A model generated the notes under the pieces. It was not told where the DNA came from, made no database searches, and was given only the letters and a program-made list of their open reading frames with translations. A stretch of DNA of 64,000 nt from Leucosporidium creatinivorum (taxonomy: Eukaryota; Basidiomycota; Microbotryomycetes; Leucosporidiales; Leucosporidiaceae): positions 509,923-573,922 of the forward strand of contig BCKL01000003.1 of assembly GCA_001600635.1 (NCBI GenBank). The letters run 5' to 3'. Positions 11,371 through 23,664 of this stretch are shown here, one piece after another. Position numbers and translations under genes: made by a program. The stretch's first letter is position 1. Every line of letters starts with the position of its first letter.

Positions 11371-13696
11371 TCAATACACATACGGTGCACTCTTGAGCGC
11401 CTCCTCGTACCCCGGAGGAGCACACAACCACGCTCCCTCGGGCCCCTCGCCCTCATTCCTCGTATCCTCGCCGCGCTCCTCCCTCGCCTCGCGCTCGGCC
11501 CTCCTCGCTGCCGACTCGCCCTCATGCGCGCTGATGCAGGCCATCGTAGGCTCGGCGACCGATCCGATGGTGAGGGGGATAAAGAGCTCGCGAAGCTTGC
11601 CCGGGAAGGCGAGGGGAGAGGAAGGAGTAGGGTCCAGCTGCGAGACGGCGGTGGAGGAGGGGGAGGTCTGGCGATGGCGGGAGGAGGGGGTGAAGAAGGG
11701 GTTGGCGGTGGAGAAGCCGGTGTAGGCCGATGTCGAGGGAGCCGAGGCCGAGGTAAAGGTGTTGGGCGCGGGGATCTCCATGTCGGGCGACTCCTCGCCG
11801 AGCTGGCGGAGCGTCTCACCGAGCTGAGGGGTGGCAAATCCGACCTCGATGGAGAGGAAGAAGCGCGAGGAAACGTGGACGTGACGACCGTACTCCTTGG
11901 CGACGGGCGGGCGGTTGCGGAAGGCGGGAGAGAACCACGAGCAGTCGCCGTGGGTTTGGGCGGGGGTGTGAGTCGGCTCGAGGTCGAGGTTGGTCGAGTA
12001 GCCGTGGGTCCATCCTTGCTCGGTAAGACCCGAGAGAGGGAGAGCAATGTCCTTGATGACGACCTCGGCCTTCTCGTTGGGGTCGGCTCCCGGGCGACTC
12101 GAGTAGGGGATGTAACCCCAGCGCGAGACGACCTCCTCCTCCTCCTTGCACCAAGGCTCGATGATGGTCTCCTCGGGGTAGCCTAGCGCAGCCATCGACA
12201 CTCCAGCTCCCAGTCCCCACTCATCCTCGATCGCCGCCTGCATCGACGTGTGCGCCGACTCGCGAACGTAAGTCTTGCGAATGATGGCGAGGCGGATGTA
12301 GAGGTCGGTAGGCTCGAGCGGACGATCGACGATGCGAAGGGAGACGGGGACCGAGGTGTGCGCTCCAGGGGAGAAGTGCGAGGTGGGGAGCGAGGGGAAG
12401 ACGATGTGGTAGCCCGTTTCGGCCTTGGGCGCCGAGAAGGAGAGCGACTTGATGAGCGAGGCGAAGACTCCCTTCTTGTGGTCGTGGGTGAGGACGGGGA
12501 GCTCTGGTGCAGGAGAGGGAAGAGTCGAAGGGAGGATGTGGAAGGGAAGGGAGAAGACCTTGAGGCGCCGAGGAGTGCCAGTCGAGCCAGTTGCGGCCGA
12601 GAAGATGGCGATCGACATGGTGTAGTGGATGCGGAACTGGGCGCACTCGAAGGAGGGTGGTCTGTAGGGGAGGAGAAGGGTCAGCAGTGGCTCTTAAAAA
12701 GTCGAAAGCAAGAACAACTCACAGCCTGTCCGAGTTGGGGATCTTCATGCTGAGCGGCAGGACATAAGTGCCGGGCGGTAGCCTCTCGCGACCCTCCTCC
12801 TCGACGTCCTTGCCATTCCTCCTCCTCGCCGCCTGAGCGTCACGCTTCCAGATGCCGAGGCCGCTGGTGAGGTCGATGCAGAAGTCGGCGATCATGCGCT
12901 TGCTCTTGACCTTGCCTTCGCCATCGAGGGTTTCGCACATGCCTGTAACTCCGAGGTGCATGCCGCCGAGGGACGAGTAAGGGAGTCCATGGGGCGAAGT
13001 GATGCGAAGACGAGGGGAGAAGGAGATGCGCGCCGAGGGGAAGAAGGCAGGCGGAAGCGAGTGATCGTCCTCGTCGGTCGAGCTGGCGGGCGAGGGCGAG
13101 TTGGACGAGTTGCCGTTGGTGAAGAGGAGCTTGAGGGAGAAGTCTGTAGCGCTCCAGTCGTCCGAAGGAGGGAGCGGCGGTGTGATGAGCGCGGTCGACG
13201 ACGACGACGACGCGATGGGGGGAGCGGGCAAGGGACGCGTTTCGACGGGCGCCGACTTGGGAGGAGGGCGAGGAGCCGAGAGAGTGAAGCCTTCGGAGGA
13301 AGAGGAAGGGGTGAGAGCGCAGGAGGACGGTTGGGTGATGGGCGAGCCGGGCGCCGAGGAGAAGGGGGAGGATCCAGCCGAGGAGGAAGGCGAATCGGGG
13401 CAATGCGACGTCTCGTCTCGGTCGGCCCAGGAAGCCATCGACCTAGGACGAGCCATGGCAGCAGCAGCGACTTGAGCCATGTTAAAGGGGACAAAGGGCT
13501 TGCCGAGCTGCTGGCGTTGAGGCTGCTGAGGCTGGGACTGCTCGGGCGCGTCGTCCATGTTGTGGGGTTGAGCCGCTGATGAACTGGAAGCGGTAGTAGG
13601 GTGCAAGTCGAGGTAAGGAGGACGATTGCGAAGGTGTTGAGGTTGATGAGAAGGGGTGGGTCGCGTGAGAGGGACTGAGGCAGGGCCGCTGGACAT
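11371..13696 (-). CDS. Arrestin-like (ART family) trafficking adaptor
   Basis: Two exons (13696-12723 and 12661-11371) around a 61-nt intron give 754 residues. The first 200 residues are Ser/Pro/Gln-rich and disordered. The rest shows an arrestin-type beta-sandwich: the N-lobe around FSLKLLFTNG through LPPGTYVLPLSMKIPNSDRL, continuing across the intron to PPSFECAQFRIHYTMSIAIF, the usual arrestin P-S-F-x-x-x-x-x-x-I-x-Y join, and a C-lobe with VPVSLRIVDRPLEPTDLYIR. A PPGY motif in CAPPGYEEAL near the C-terminus matches the PPxY that recruits Rsp5-type ubiquitin ligases. ART proteins direct ubiquitination and endocytosis of plasma-membrane transporters, so that is the likely role; the cargo is unknown. 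The start is the ATG of MSSGPASVPL. A pyrimidine-rich leader with a possible 5'UTR intron (acceptor near 13775) lies upstream. Confidence 0.85.
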
Positions 13697-15306
13697 GGTC
13701 GCTGGTGGGAGAGGGAGTTGCGAAGGCGGAGTTGAAGGAGGTTGGATCTGCTGCTGAGTAGTCTTGAGATGTGCTACAGGAATAAAGTCGAGAGTATAAG
13801 GTAGAAGGAGAAAGGTCGAACACCGAGTGAGAGAGTAATGGCAAGAGGACAAGGGAAGAGCAAAGGCTCCCTTCTCCTTCTCCAACTCGCAACGGCCCCC
13901 GCTCAACGGCTCGGTCGTCTGTTGGCCTTCGCACCTCGATCGTACAGCACTGCCACGCGTACAAGATTATCTCTTACAATACAACTTTACTGCCTTTAAA
14001 CTACAGCAGCCCCAGCAGCTCCTGCTTCCCTACAGAGAGCGCGTCGACACGGCTCTCCACACTTCGGCGCGTCGATCGCCCTCAGCCTTTGAGAAACCTT
14101 GACAATCTCGACGCGCCTGCATCACTCTTCCGCTGCCAAAGTCGTGTTTGGCAACAAACGCGCTGAGCCAGCTAAGATGGCTGCGCTGTGACTTGAGAAA
14201 GCCGAGCCGGAATCATCGCCGAGCTAGATGATTGACTGCCCATCACACCCTCATGGCCTACTCTTTTACAGCTTAGCTCCCGTGATACTTGCAAAGGATG
14301 GTCAACACGAGCTGAGCACGGTCCTCATCTGCGAGAACAAGCGAAGAGATGGACAACCCCTTCCCCTTTGTTCGAAGTGGCCTTCTCGGCGCACGTCCCT
14401 CCTCTTCTCGCGCGCCCTTGTTCTATCAAACTACAGCAGGAGGGGGCCCAAGAGCGGCAGTCTCCGAGCTTTAGCACAAAGGACTGCTCGCTCAAGGTTA
14501 GCAGCGCGAACAGGCGACGATGAACGACCAGAGCGAGCCGGTTCGTCTCGGTGCTGGCTGCCCGTCGCATCAAGTCTCGTCCGCCCTCGCTGAGCTGAGG
14601 AGAGTGCAGTCCACGGCAAGAGCTGAGCTGATGTCGTTGTCGAGTGAGGTCGCAGTGAGATAGAAGGTGGATCAGCAAGTCTTCAACCCTTCGCAAACCA
14701 TCGCCGAAGAGGTCGACAAGGCTCGAAGCAAGGAAGACTCCGTCTCTCTGCTGCTGTTGTGAGATGGCAGCTCTGGGAGATGGATTTAGTAGAAAGAAGA
14801 GCCTGTCGCTGGGAGGCAGGACGAAGAGAGAAAGAAGAGGCTGGCGAGGCTGGCGAGGAAAGACATCGCCGAGAGGCGATCAGGGGTTGCATCCTGCCTT
14901 GACAATTAGGCTCAGAAGGCGTACAGCGCCCATCGACAGGCTGAGACTTACTTTTCCCTATTCCTGGAGAAGGCTTTTGTAGTCGAAAGCATATCGACGC
15001 CTGGCCTGCCTTCGAACGAGGGGGCTTGCTTCTTCCGGCCACATCCTTGCTCGCCCTCTCGCCTCGTCGCTCGTAGGCACTCAGGCTCCAGCAAGCTTGC
15101 CTCCATAGTCCTTTCCTCATGCGATTTGCCCTTCTATGGATCGCAGCAGTGGCCAGCCTCGATGGGTCGAACCATTTGATGCAGCTCTCCTCCTCTTGCC
15201 TCCTCCCTCTTCGTTCTCGCTCTCTCCGATTCGTAACTTTGCGTCGCTGCTGGCAGCACTCTCGTACATCCCTACTGCTTCCTTCGCTGCTCGCTAGTCT
15301 ACAGCC
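13697..15306. other. Divergent intergenic region (1.6 kb)
   Basis: This separates the arrestin-like gene (minus) from the orphan membrane-protein gene (plus). Frames are short and unconvincing. The stretch from about 15120 to 15307 is probably the transcribed leader of the plus-strand gene, because its last base becomes the A of the start codon. No tRNA or repeat was seen. Confidence 0.5.
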
Positions 15307-16640
15307 AGTGAGTTCTTACCTTGCTTGCACCCTGCGATTCGAGGGCTGACCATCCTCTACCCTCAGTGAGCTACTCCACCTCTTCCGAGAAGCCAGCGGC
15401 TTTGAACCTCGACCAGCAACATCGTCGACGGATTTCACTGCCATCTACTCCTCCCGAGACGCCGATGAGGGAGTACTTCAGTGGACAAGGCCCTCAACAC
15501 CAGCTGCACCACTCGCTCTCCGGCATGCCCCCTTCCCCTCCCGCTACGCCTACACGAGTCATCAGCAACACAACACAACAGGACGATCTCCTACCGAGCT
15601 ACACCGCCTCGCAAGGTCGGCGGCCGAGCGAAGCCTACGCCCATCATCGCCGAACCTCGACGACCACCATCATTCGCCTAGCCGTCGCCTCTGCTCGCAC
15701 CGGCACCGCCTTCCCCACCAAGATCATCACTGCCATCTTCCTCCTCCTCTCCTTCGGCTACCTCGCTACATTCATTCCCCTCCCCTCCTCCCTCGCCCAT
15801 CACCCTCGCCCCTCAGCGATGGTGTCGACACCAAACCCCTTCATCCCCTCCTACTCGCAACACGCCGTCCACCAGCAACAGCAACAGAAGGCCGAACCCG
15901 ACTCCTCCATCGACGACGCCGTCGCTCAGCGCAAAGCCTGGTCGCAGACGTTCGACCACCGCGCGCCTCCTCATCTCGCCGCTCCCCTCCCCGTCGTCCC
16001 CCTCAACCGAGCAGGCAAGCAAGAGCTCTTCAGCGTCGATGGAGAGCTTATGCGCGCTCATCCCGAGTTGCTCTCGCATCAGCCTCATGGTCGAGGACCC
16101 CAGCAGAGGCGCAAGATGCCCGTTCGTCTCGCTGGAGGAAGGAGGGTCGCTGCTGCTCAGGCCGAGGTCAAGAAGGAGGACACCAATGTCATGGTCGAGG
16201 AGGATGATGTACCGAGTGTGGAGGACACCATTGACGTCAGCCAAGCTTCCGTCAGCGAGAAGAAGGCAGCAGCGGCGGTCGGGGCTGGGAGACGGGCAGC
16301 AGAGCCGAGGAAAAAGGCGATGGAGCGGATGGCCAAGATGGCGAAGGCCAAGGCGGGGTCTGCTCGAGTGGGAGGTACAGCACCTCTCGACTCGTCGGCG
16401 GCGCAGGTGGTCGACTCGCATGTCTTTGTCAAGGGAGGGAATGGCAAGAAGAAAGCGTTCAAGGGGCCGAAGCAGCTTACTGCTGAGGATGCTGATGCGC
16501 CCAAGCCGAGGGAGATTGCTGCTGCGGTGGGAAAGGGTCACCCGAGGAATGTAGGCAAGGGTGTGGTGGCAGCAGCGGCCGAGCAGGTCGATGAGGATTG
16601 GACTTCGGCGATGGAGGCCGAGGATGAGGGCGACGAGTAG
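15307..16640 (+). CDS. Orphan single-pass membrane protein; ATG created by splicing
   Basis: The open frame entering 15367 has no usable ATG of its own before residue 33 (an in-frame ATG at 15321 lies in the intron). A 59-nt intron (15308-15366; GTGAGT donor, GGCTGAC branch, CTCAG acceptor) ends a leader whose last base is A, and the next exon opens with TG. Splicing therefore makes ATG in the context ACAGCCATGAGC. The product is 424 residues: a Ser/Pro/Thr-rich N-terminal part, one membrane segment near residue 125 (KIITAIFLLLSFGYLATFIP), then a Gln-rich stretch and a Lys/Ala/Glu-rich C-terminal half with basic AMERMAKMAKAKA. With no signal peptide and arginines ahead of the segment, a type II topology is likely. 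No family is recognised. Confidence 0.75.
15308..15366 (+). other. Intron that splits the start codon
   Basis: The 59-nt intron has donor CCA/GTGAGT and acceptor CCTCAG/TGAGCT. The A at 15307 and the TG at 15367-15368 join to form ATG in frame with the 424-residue protein. Unspliced RNA lacks this start. Confidence 0.7.
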
Positions 16641-16965
16641 AGCATTAGCAGTTTCTCACCCTTCGTTGGCTATGTTTGTTAGTATTAGCAGTGTTGTATT
16701 ACAGTAGCCAGTAGATCGTTCGAGCAACAGAAAACGATATTTCAGGAGCTCGACTGCCTCGGTGAAGGGGAGCGCGAAAGCAAGTCGGCCCTTGACCCAT
16801 CACTTCACCTCGTCTCGTTCACCCCCCACAGCTTTCTTAGCACTATCAACAAACAGCACTGCCTCCGAAGCTCGCATACAGCACAATCTCGTCGTCGCCC
16901 ATCCCCCTCGACCCAGCCTCCCCACCGCGAGCAAGGAAGCAGCTGCGCTCGCCCTCTCGTCAACC

Positions 16966-19900
16966 ATGAGCTCTACGCTGCGCCGGCAGCAGAATAAGAG
17001 CTACTATGTCGAGCCCACGAAAGAGGTGAGTTCTGTAGCACTACTTGTACGCTGCAGAGCGAGCTGACACGCACTCTTCGCATCTCTCGCAGGATCTCTT
17101 TCGGCTCGCTTTCGCTCTGCCCGAAGGAGAGGAAGCTCTGGGAGAAGTACATGCTGTTCTCACGCTACAGGGCAAGCAGGAAGCCTTTGTACGTCTTTGC
17201 AAGCGGTGCAGAGGTCAAGAAGCGGTCTGACCGCCGCAACTCCCCCTCGCAGTCGGGCAAGCTCTACCTCTCGACATCCTTCCTCACCTTCACTTCGCTG
17301 GATCGACGCTCCTGCCGCCTAACCCTTCCCCTAGCTACCGTACGACGAGTGGAGAAGCTCGCGCCTGGCCAAGACGGGACTATCGCTGGCGCCTTCGCTC
17401 TCAGCCTCACGCTCTTCCATGGCCTTCGGATCGTAAGTTAGATGATGGTTAACGAGGGTGTGTATTTGAGCGAATCTACTGTATGCTGCAGGTCGTCCAA
17501 CTCAACTCGCTGCGCCCCACCAACGACGCCTTCTGCGCGAACCTCCGCACGCGACTCAAGGCCTCCCTGCCGATGATGAAGGCGCTTAAGCCCTTCTCGC
17601 ACACCTTCTTTTCCGAATGGTACCTCTCGCCCGACCGGGAACTCGACGGAGAGAGCGCGGCGGCCAAGAAGCAGCAGGAGGAGAAGGTCGGCGAGCTCAT
17701 CTCGTTCGGCGATGGCGATGAGAAGGGCAAGGGCAAGGAAGAGAAGGAGAGGGAGTTTACGACTGAGGGGGATACGGGAAGGGGGTACCATGGCGGGCTG
17801 TGAGCTTCTTTCGATTGCTCGGCGGTATCGAGAAGGAAAGCTGACCTCGGTCTTGCCCGTTCACAGCGGTCTCATCTTCAAGTTCCCTGGAGATCCTCGC
17901 AAGTGAGTCGCACGCTGCTGAGGAGTATCAAAACTCTTCCTGATCACCTTCCTTCTCCAGACTTCGCGAGAAGAGCAAGATGAAGCTGTGGAAGGAGTAC
18001 CTCGAGCGTGAGTGCCGCTTAATCGACAACGAGGTCGACCGCAAGCTGACAGTCCGCGTCCACAGAGCACGGACGGAACCTCACCCTCATTCGCTACCCA
18101 TCCTTCACCCGCCTCGTCCTCGTCGGCCTACCAAATCGACTCCGAGGCGAGATGTGGGAGCTCACTTGCGGCTCGATGTTCCTGCGGCTGCACAACCCCG
18201 GCGTCTACCAGCGGATCCTCAAGGAGAATGCTGGACGGCGGAGCGCCAGTACAGACGATATCGAGAAGGACTTGCACCGGTCGTGAGTCGACCTCTTCGT
18301 CCTCCGCCGAGAGCTGTCAACTAATTCTCCTTTCCCGACAGACTCCCCGAATACGCTGCTTACCAGGACAGTGTGGGTATCGACACCATGCGTCGTGTGC
18401 TTACCGCCTACTCGTGGAGCAACCCGGCATTAGGCTACTGCCAGGTTCGTTCCCCTCTCGGCGGTCGCCTTCCCCTTTCTGCTGCTCATGTTGACCTCCT
18501 CCCCATCCACAACAGGCCATGAACCTCATCACCGCATCCTTCCTCATCTACATGTCGGAGGAACAGTGCTTCTGGTGCTTGACCGTCCTCTGCGATCGCC
18601 TCCTCCCCGGCTACTACAGCCCCTCGATGTACGGCACCGTGCTGGATCAACGCGTTTTCGAGCACCTCGTCCAGCGATGCCTTCCTTCGATCCACGACCA
18701 CTTCGCTGAGGCCGACGTCCAGCTGTCCGTCGCCAGTCTACCGTGGTTCCTCTCTCTCTACATCTCGTCGCTCCCCATGGTCTTCGCTTTCCGGTGAGCG
18801 CTCCGTCGCCAGTCACCTCGAGTATAGCGCTGACGCTTCTCTTCCCCCTAGTATTATCGACTGCTTCTTCCTCATGGGTCCCAAAGTTCTCTTCCAAGTC
18901 GGGTGAGTGGCTCCAGATGCCGCCCTTCCCGCCGAGCTGACCCTTCTCCCTTCTCTAGACTCGCCATCCTCAAGGTCAACGGTCCCGAACTGCTGCAGAC
19001 CACCGACGACGGTGCTTTCATTAAGTGAGTGATCGTTTTCCGCGCCGAGCGAGCGAGCCGGCCTGACCTCTGAGGCTTCGCAGCGTGCTTAAGCGGTACT
19101 TTGCCACGCTCGGCGAGTCGGCGCATCCCAACTCGACCGACGCTCGCACTCGTCAGATCACCAAGTTCCAGGAGCTCTGTAGGTGCTGCTGTAGCTCGTT
19201 CTGCGCGCCGAGGCTGACCCATCGACTCTTTCGCAGTCGTGGTTGCCTTCCGCGAGTTCGCCATCATCACCGACGAGACGATTGCCAGTGAGCGCAAGCG
19301 CTTCCGTGCCGAGGTGGTTATTTCCATCGAGACGTTCGCCAAGCGGTCAGCAATTCGCAACCTCAAGGACACGGGACGACTCGACAAGGCGCAGCTCGGC
19401 CTCGCCTACGACCACTTCCAACTCGCATCGCTACGGAGCAAGGAGCAAGCTCGTCGACCATCAGCAGCAGGCGACACCCTTAGCCCCAAACCGCCAAATT
19501 CGACGGCCTCGCCTCGAACTCCCTCCTCGGCCTCCTTCGGCGGCGGGTCAGGCTCGAAGGATGAGGAGAAGGTCGAGGAGAGAATCGACAGGCGGGCGTT
19601 CGGTCGCTTCCTCGGTGACATTGCCTCATGGGCGCGCGACGAGAAGCTGGTCAAGAACGGCTTCCACGAGCACATCGACCGACAGCCCGTCGACCATGAG
19701 CTCGTAGACCGCATCTTCGTCTACTGGGATCAGTCGCTGTCGGGCGCTCTCTCCTTCCAAGTGAGCAGTCCCGTTCATACGCCGAGAACTCGAGAGCTGA
19801 CGTACCGCGGCGCGCAGGACATCGTAACGGGACTCGACGCCGTCCTCTTCAACGACCTCATGTCGAACCTCGCATGGCTCTTCAACGTCCACGACAGCAA

Positions 19901-21030
19901 CCACGATGGCTACTTGACCAAGGACGAGGTCCTGCAGGTCTCAGAGTCGCTACTGGTGAGTGCGCAAGCTGGGCGCTCCTGACTTTGGAGCTGATCCCCT
20001 CCTCCTGCAGTTCATCTTCCGCAACGAACCGGGAGATCGCTACCTCGGCAGTGTCAGCAACCTCATTCAGAACCTCTTCGAGTACGCCGAGAGTACCAAG
20101 CCCGAGGAGAACCCTCCACTCTCGCCATCGCTGGGAAGGAGCCCCGATCCTGCGACTGGCCGACCTCGCGCTAACTCCATCGTCTCCGACAACCCTCACC
20201 GCCCTTACCTCGCTCTCGCCACCTTCCGCATGTGCATTCTTGCCGACCCATTGCTCGAGGACTTCTTCGAGTCGGATCTGACCAACAGCTGGCGTCTCGA
20301 GGTGCTCATCGCCGAGGAGAAGCCTAAGCAGCCGGGAGCTGGAGGCGCCGTCGGTGGATGGTGGGGAGGAATCGTTAACGCTGTGATGACGGATGAGAAC
20401 AAGGTGAGCCCTACCTTCGCTGTGGGACGATCGTCGCTGACCGAGCTTGCGCATGCAGGAGCGCCTGAACCGCCTCGCCGACGAAGTTGGCAAACGCCTC
20501 GACATCCAGACGATTGAGCATCGCCCTTCAATCGGCAAGCTCGACGCTGCTTCAGCCGCCATCGAACCTCAAGCTCGCGATTCGCTCTTCTCAACCGCCA
20601 ACCGCCCACCGAAGCAGCAGCCCACCTCGCCCGATATCTCTAATCCCCTCTCCGCCGCCGCCATGCGCATGCCCGCCTACCCACAAGCAAGCAACCCATG
20701 GGCCGATGCTCCCTCGTCTGGATCCTCGTCACCGAACCTCGGTCGTCACGAGATTGACGTGCAGGCGGCTGCTTCGCAAGCTCTCCACCGCCAGCAGTTC
20801 GTTATCGACGATGTCGCGGAGGGTGACGACGAGGATTACGGCGGTGGCGAGGGAGATGCCGAGCTGATGAACCAGGTGGAGCGCATGTTAGTCGAAGATG
20901 AAGCAGTGACTGGTAAGGCGGCGCAGTCTGGTCAGGGTGAGTCGAGTCGTTCTCCTTCGGCAGTGTGGTCCCTCGCTGACTCCCTGGTTCACTAGATCTC
21001 CTGAATCAAGGTGGTCAGAGTCTCTTGTAG
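16966..21030 (+). CDS. GYP2: Rab GTPase-activating protein, Gyp2/Mdr1 type (GRAM-TBC-EF hand)
   Basis: About 16 introns of 55-70 nt interrupt a product of roughly 1,030 residues that follows yeast Gyp2 (Mdr1) end to end. A GRAM domain (residues about 21-130) opens with [16 protein letters not shown]. It depends on a 64-nt intron at 17189-17252, whose removal joins GKQEAF to [13 protein letters not shown]. The TBC domain shows the catalytic-finger patterns: [34 protein letters not shown] (arginine finger region is I-E-K-D-L-x-R), [18 protein letters not shown] (glutamine finger YCQ) and [10 protein letters not shown]. An EF-hand follows near residue 820 ([16 protein letters not shown]). The protein should stimulate GTP hydrolysis by an endosomal or Golgi Rab (Ypt6/Ypt7-type in yeast). 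The start is [14 protein letters not shown] at 16966; the stop is at 21028-21030 after a short last exon. Confidence 0.93.
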
Positions 21031-21536
21031 TCGAGTAGTGGTCTAGTCGTTCCATCTTGCAAGCTGTGTTTGTGCATCGCCGAAGGTCATCTCCCGATGT
21101 AGCTTCGGATCCCACTCTCTTTGTCCCGCTGATACGGTACAGCTGACCATCTACGCACTATAAGATGTCTCCTGTATCGCCGAGTGGACGCTTTCGCTTG
21201 TGCTGTACACTGTTTCGCGGTTTCCGAAGGCTGGAGGGAGGCTCGAACCGCAGCCGAGTTCGGTCCGAGCTCGACTCCTGACAAGAAGGCATCGACCGGC
21301 CGGCCGAATAGCGAGCTTCACTTTGTGACTTGCTCTCATCCTACATCTTGCGAAGGCAGCGACTCTGTCAAACACAGGTGAGTAGGAGCTCTCACCTCGC
21401 TTCCCTCCGCCCGAGGCCACCTCGGTCATCTCTTCTTTCCTCCCGCACCTGCCGGCTCGCCTTCCTAAGCCAGATCTTGAGCTCGATTCTTCCCGCTCGC
21501 ATTCGGAGCTACCAGATCGCACATCTACAGCACATT

Positions 21537-23387
21537 ATGGATCGTCTCAGCTTTGGCCGAGCACCATCGCCTGCACGCCCGGCGAGTCCTCGTCCTGTCG
21601 GCGGATCCGCGGCTGTCAGCCCTCGTGCTTTCAGCTACAGCTCTCAATCTCAACCTCTCCCGGGCGTGGGGCTGCTCGGTGGTCGTCGACATAGTCGAGG
21701 AGCAATCTCACCGAGCGAGACGTCGTCGAACAGCTTCCCCTTCTTCTCCTACAACACCCCGACGCCTGCGTCTCCGAACCACATCAGCGGCTCCTACAAC
21801 GACCCCATCTCCCTCGCTGCGTACCACCAGCAATCGCCTCAATCCTATGATCAACTGCAAGCGCCGCCTGCTCGTCGCTCCTCGCTCGGCGGAGGTGGAT
21901 CGCCCTACGAGCGCCACGGTCAACAAGGCCAGGACCATCTCGCTCATCTCTCTCAAGGGCGCGTTCATCAGCAGCATCAGGGATTCCAGCAATCGGTGAG
22001 TAACATCTCAGCCTTCTGCCTCTGCTTAGAGAAAAAGCGAGGTCGACAGCGGGTGGTTTGAAGGGGAGCGAGCGCCGAAAGAGGGACTGTGCTGATCTCT
22101 CTGTCCCGTCTCCCATCGTAACGAAGCAGCTCCATCATCTTCAACGTCCCATTTCCCCTCTGGACTTGAACGAGGACGTCGACGAGGATGCCCGCCGAAG
22201 GAGAGGTCGAACGCCGCCGGACTGTTGCGCCGTCTGCGCCGAGACGAGCACACCCGAATGGCGCAAGGGTCCAGCTGGAGTCCGCATGCTCTGCAACGGC
22301 TGCGGCTTGATGGGAGCGAAGAGGGTGAAGGAGCGAGCACAGAGTGGTGAGCTAGCCTTCTCCAATCTAGGCGCGCAAGGTCGGGCTTCAGTTCTGACTT
22401 TTTGATCGACTACAGGCTTCGGGAACCCCACCACCATCGCCAGTATCATCCGCGAGCTTCAAGTAATTGGAGAGGAGCGCTTCAAGGTGCGAAGTGCTGC
22501 TTTGCAGGGAGCTCGGCGCAGGCTGACACTTCGCCTTCTGTTTGTAGGTCGGTCCCGGAGAATACCAGCTACCTCCAAACACTCCCGCGAGGATTCTAGC
22601 TACTCAGGCTCGTACCGCCGAACAAGAGAAGCAGAAGGCCACCAAGCCGAGCCAGAGGAGGCCACGAACCGGAGGCGTCGAGCGAGAAGCCGCCGAATCG
22701 CTTGTGGGCATGGCTCGTCGTGGTGGGTGCAGAGGCGCAGACTTCAAAGCGTAAGCTGCTGATGCTTCACTTCCTCACAGCGTCACTCTCCCAGCAATCG
22801 CCGCCTGCTGTTCCTTCCTCTTCATTCGGCGGGCGACGAGGTGAGCTCGGCTTCTGCTGCCGATCGAGTAGTTCAGTCGCTGATCATCTCGACCGAAAGG
22901 TTCTTTCAACTCGGCACAAGGACCCACCATCTACTCGCTCCCCCGAGGTCGACGCGCCAACTCGTTCACTTCGGCGCCGAATCAGGCTCAAACGGCCCTC
23001 CTCGCATCGGCAATGCCCAACGCCGGACCGTCATCGACCTACAGCTTCGGAGGCCTCTCGAGCCTGTCTTCGCTCGGCAGCACCAGTCCCTTCTCCTCCG
23101 TCGCCGAGCCCGCTCGCTCGCCAACTCAGCGCGCGCCGAGCCCGAGCCGAGCCCGCTCGCCCGCTCCCCTCGCCTCCTCGTCAACCAGGCCACTCGCGTC
23201 GTCAAGCAGAATGAACATCAGCTTCATCACCGACCCTGCACCCGTCTCGCCGCCCGGCACCTGGGGCATCTCGGACCTCAGAACGAGGAGGTCGCCCTCG
23301 CCGGCGGGGGGAGCGAGGCAACGTCGCCTCAGCTTGACGGAGATGGAGATGGCGTTCGAGAAGAGGAGGAGCCAGCACTTGCCTTAG
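21537..23387 (+). CDS. GATA-type zinc-finger transcription regulator (WC-2-like finger)
   Basis: The start is MDRLSFGRAPSPARP. A first exon of Ser/Pro/Gln-rich sequence ends at 21995; a 134-nt intron follows. Exon 2 carries a single finger, CAVC-x18-CNGC, with the EWRKGP and LCNGCGL segments typical of WC-2/GATA fingers. Downstream exons are short: FGNPTTIASIIRELQVIGEE, then GPGEYQLPPNTPARILATQ, then ASLSQQSPPAVPSSSFGGRR, and finally a long Ser/Pro-rich exon to the stop at 23385-23387. Phases match across all junctions; the last intron ends CGAAAG instead of CAG. No PAS domain is visible, so although the finger resembles the blue-light partner WC-2, this is not a standard WC-2. It binds DNA by family; its targets are unknown. 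Confidence 0.87.
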
Positions 23388-23664
23388 CAATCACCCAATT
23401 GCACTTCTTAGCAACACTGCGTCGCCGACCTCGGCTCGCCTTCCCTCTCTTCCTTCCCCTTCCAACACATAACGACCATCCGCCCCGCTCTCCTGTACCT
23501 CACGATATCAGGCATCGCCGGTCGGTCCTCCTCAACTCCACTCCCCTCTGAATATCCCCATCCTTCGCCATCTCCTGCGCCGAGCCGTAGTCATCTCCCG
23601 TAGCCTTATAGTCTTCTGACTCGGTTGAATAAGATACAATGAGCCAATACTGCTCTTTTGCCCG

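Noticed and set aside
17189-17213. A 25-nt micro-intron in GYP2
   Set aside because: It would also restore frame, but a 64-nt intron with the usual branch site and acceptor does so with a better protein match.
21537-23387. White-collar WC-2 orthologue
   Set aside because: The finger is similar, but no PAS domain was found in any exon.
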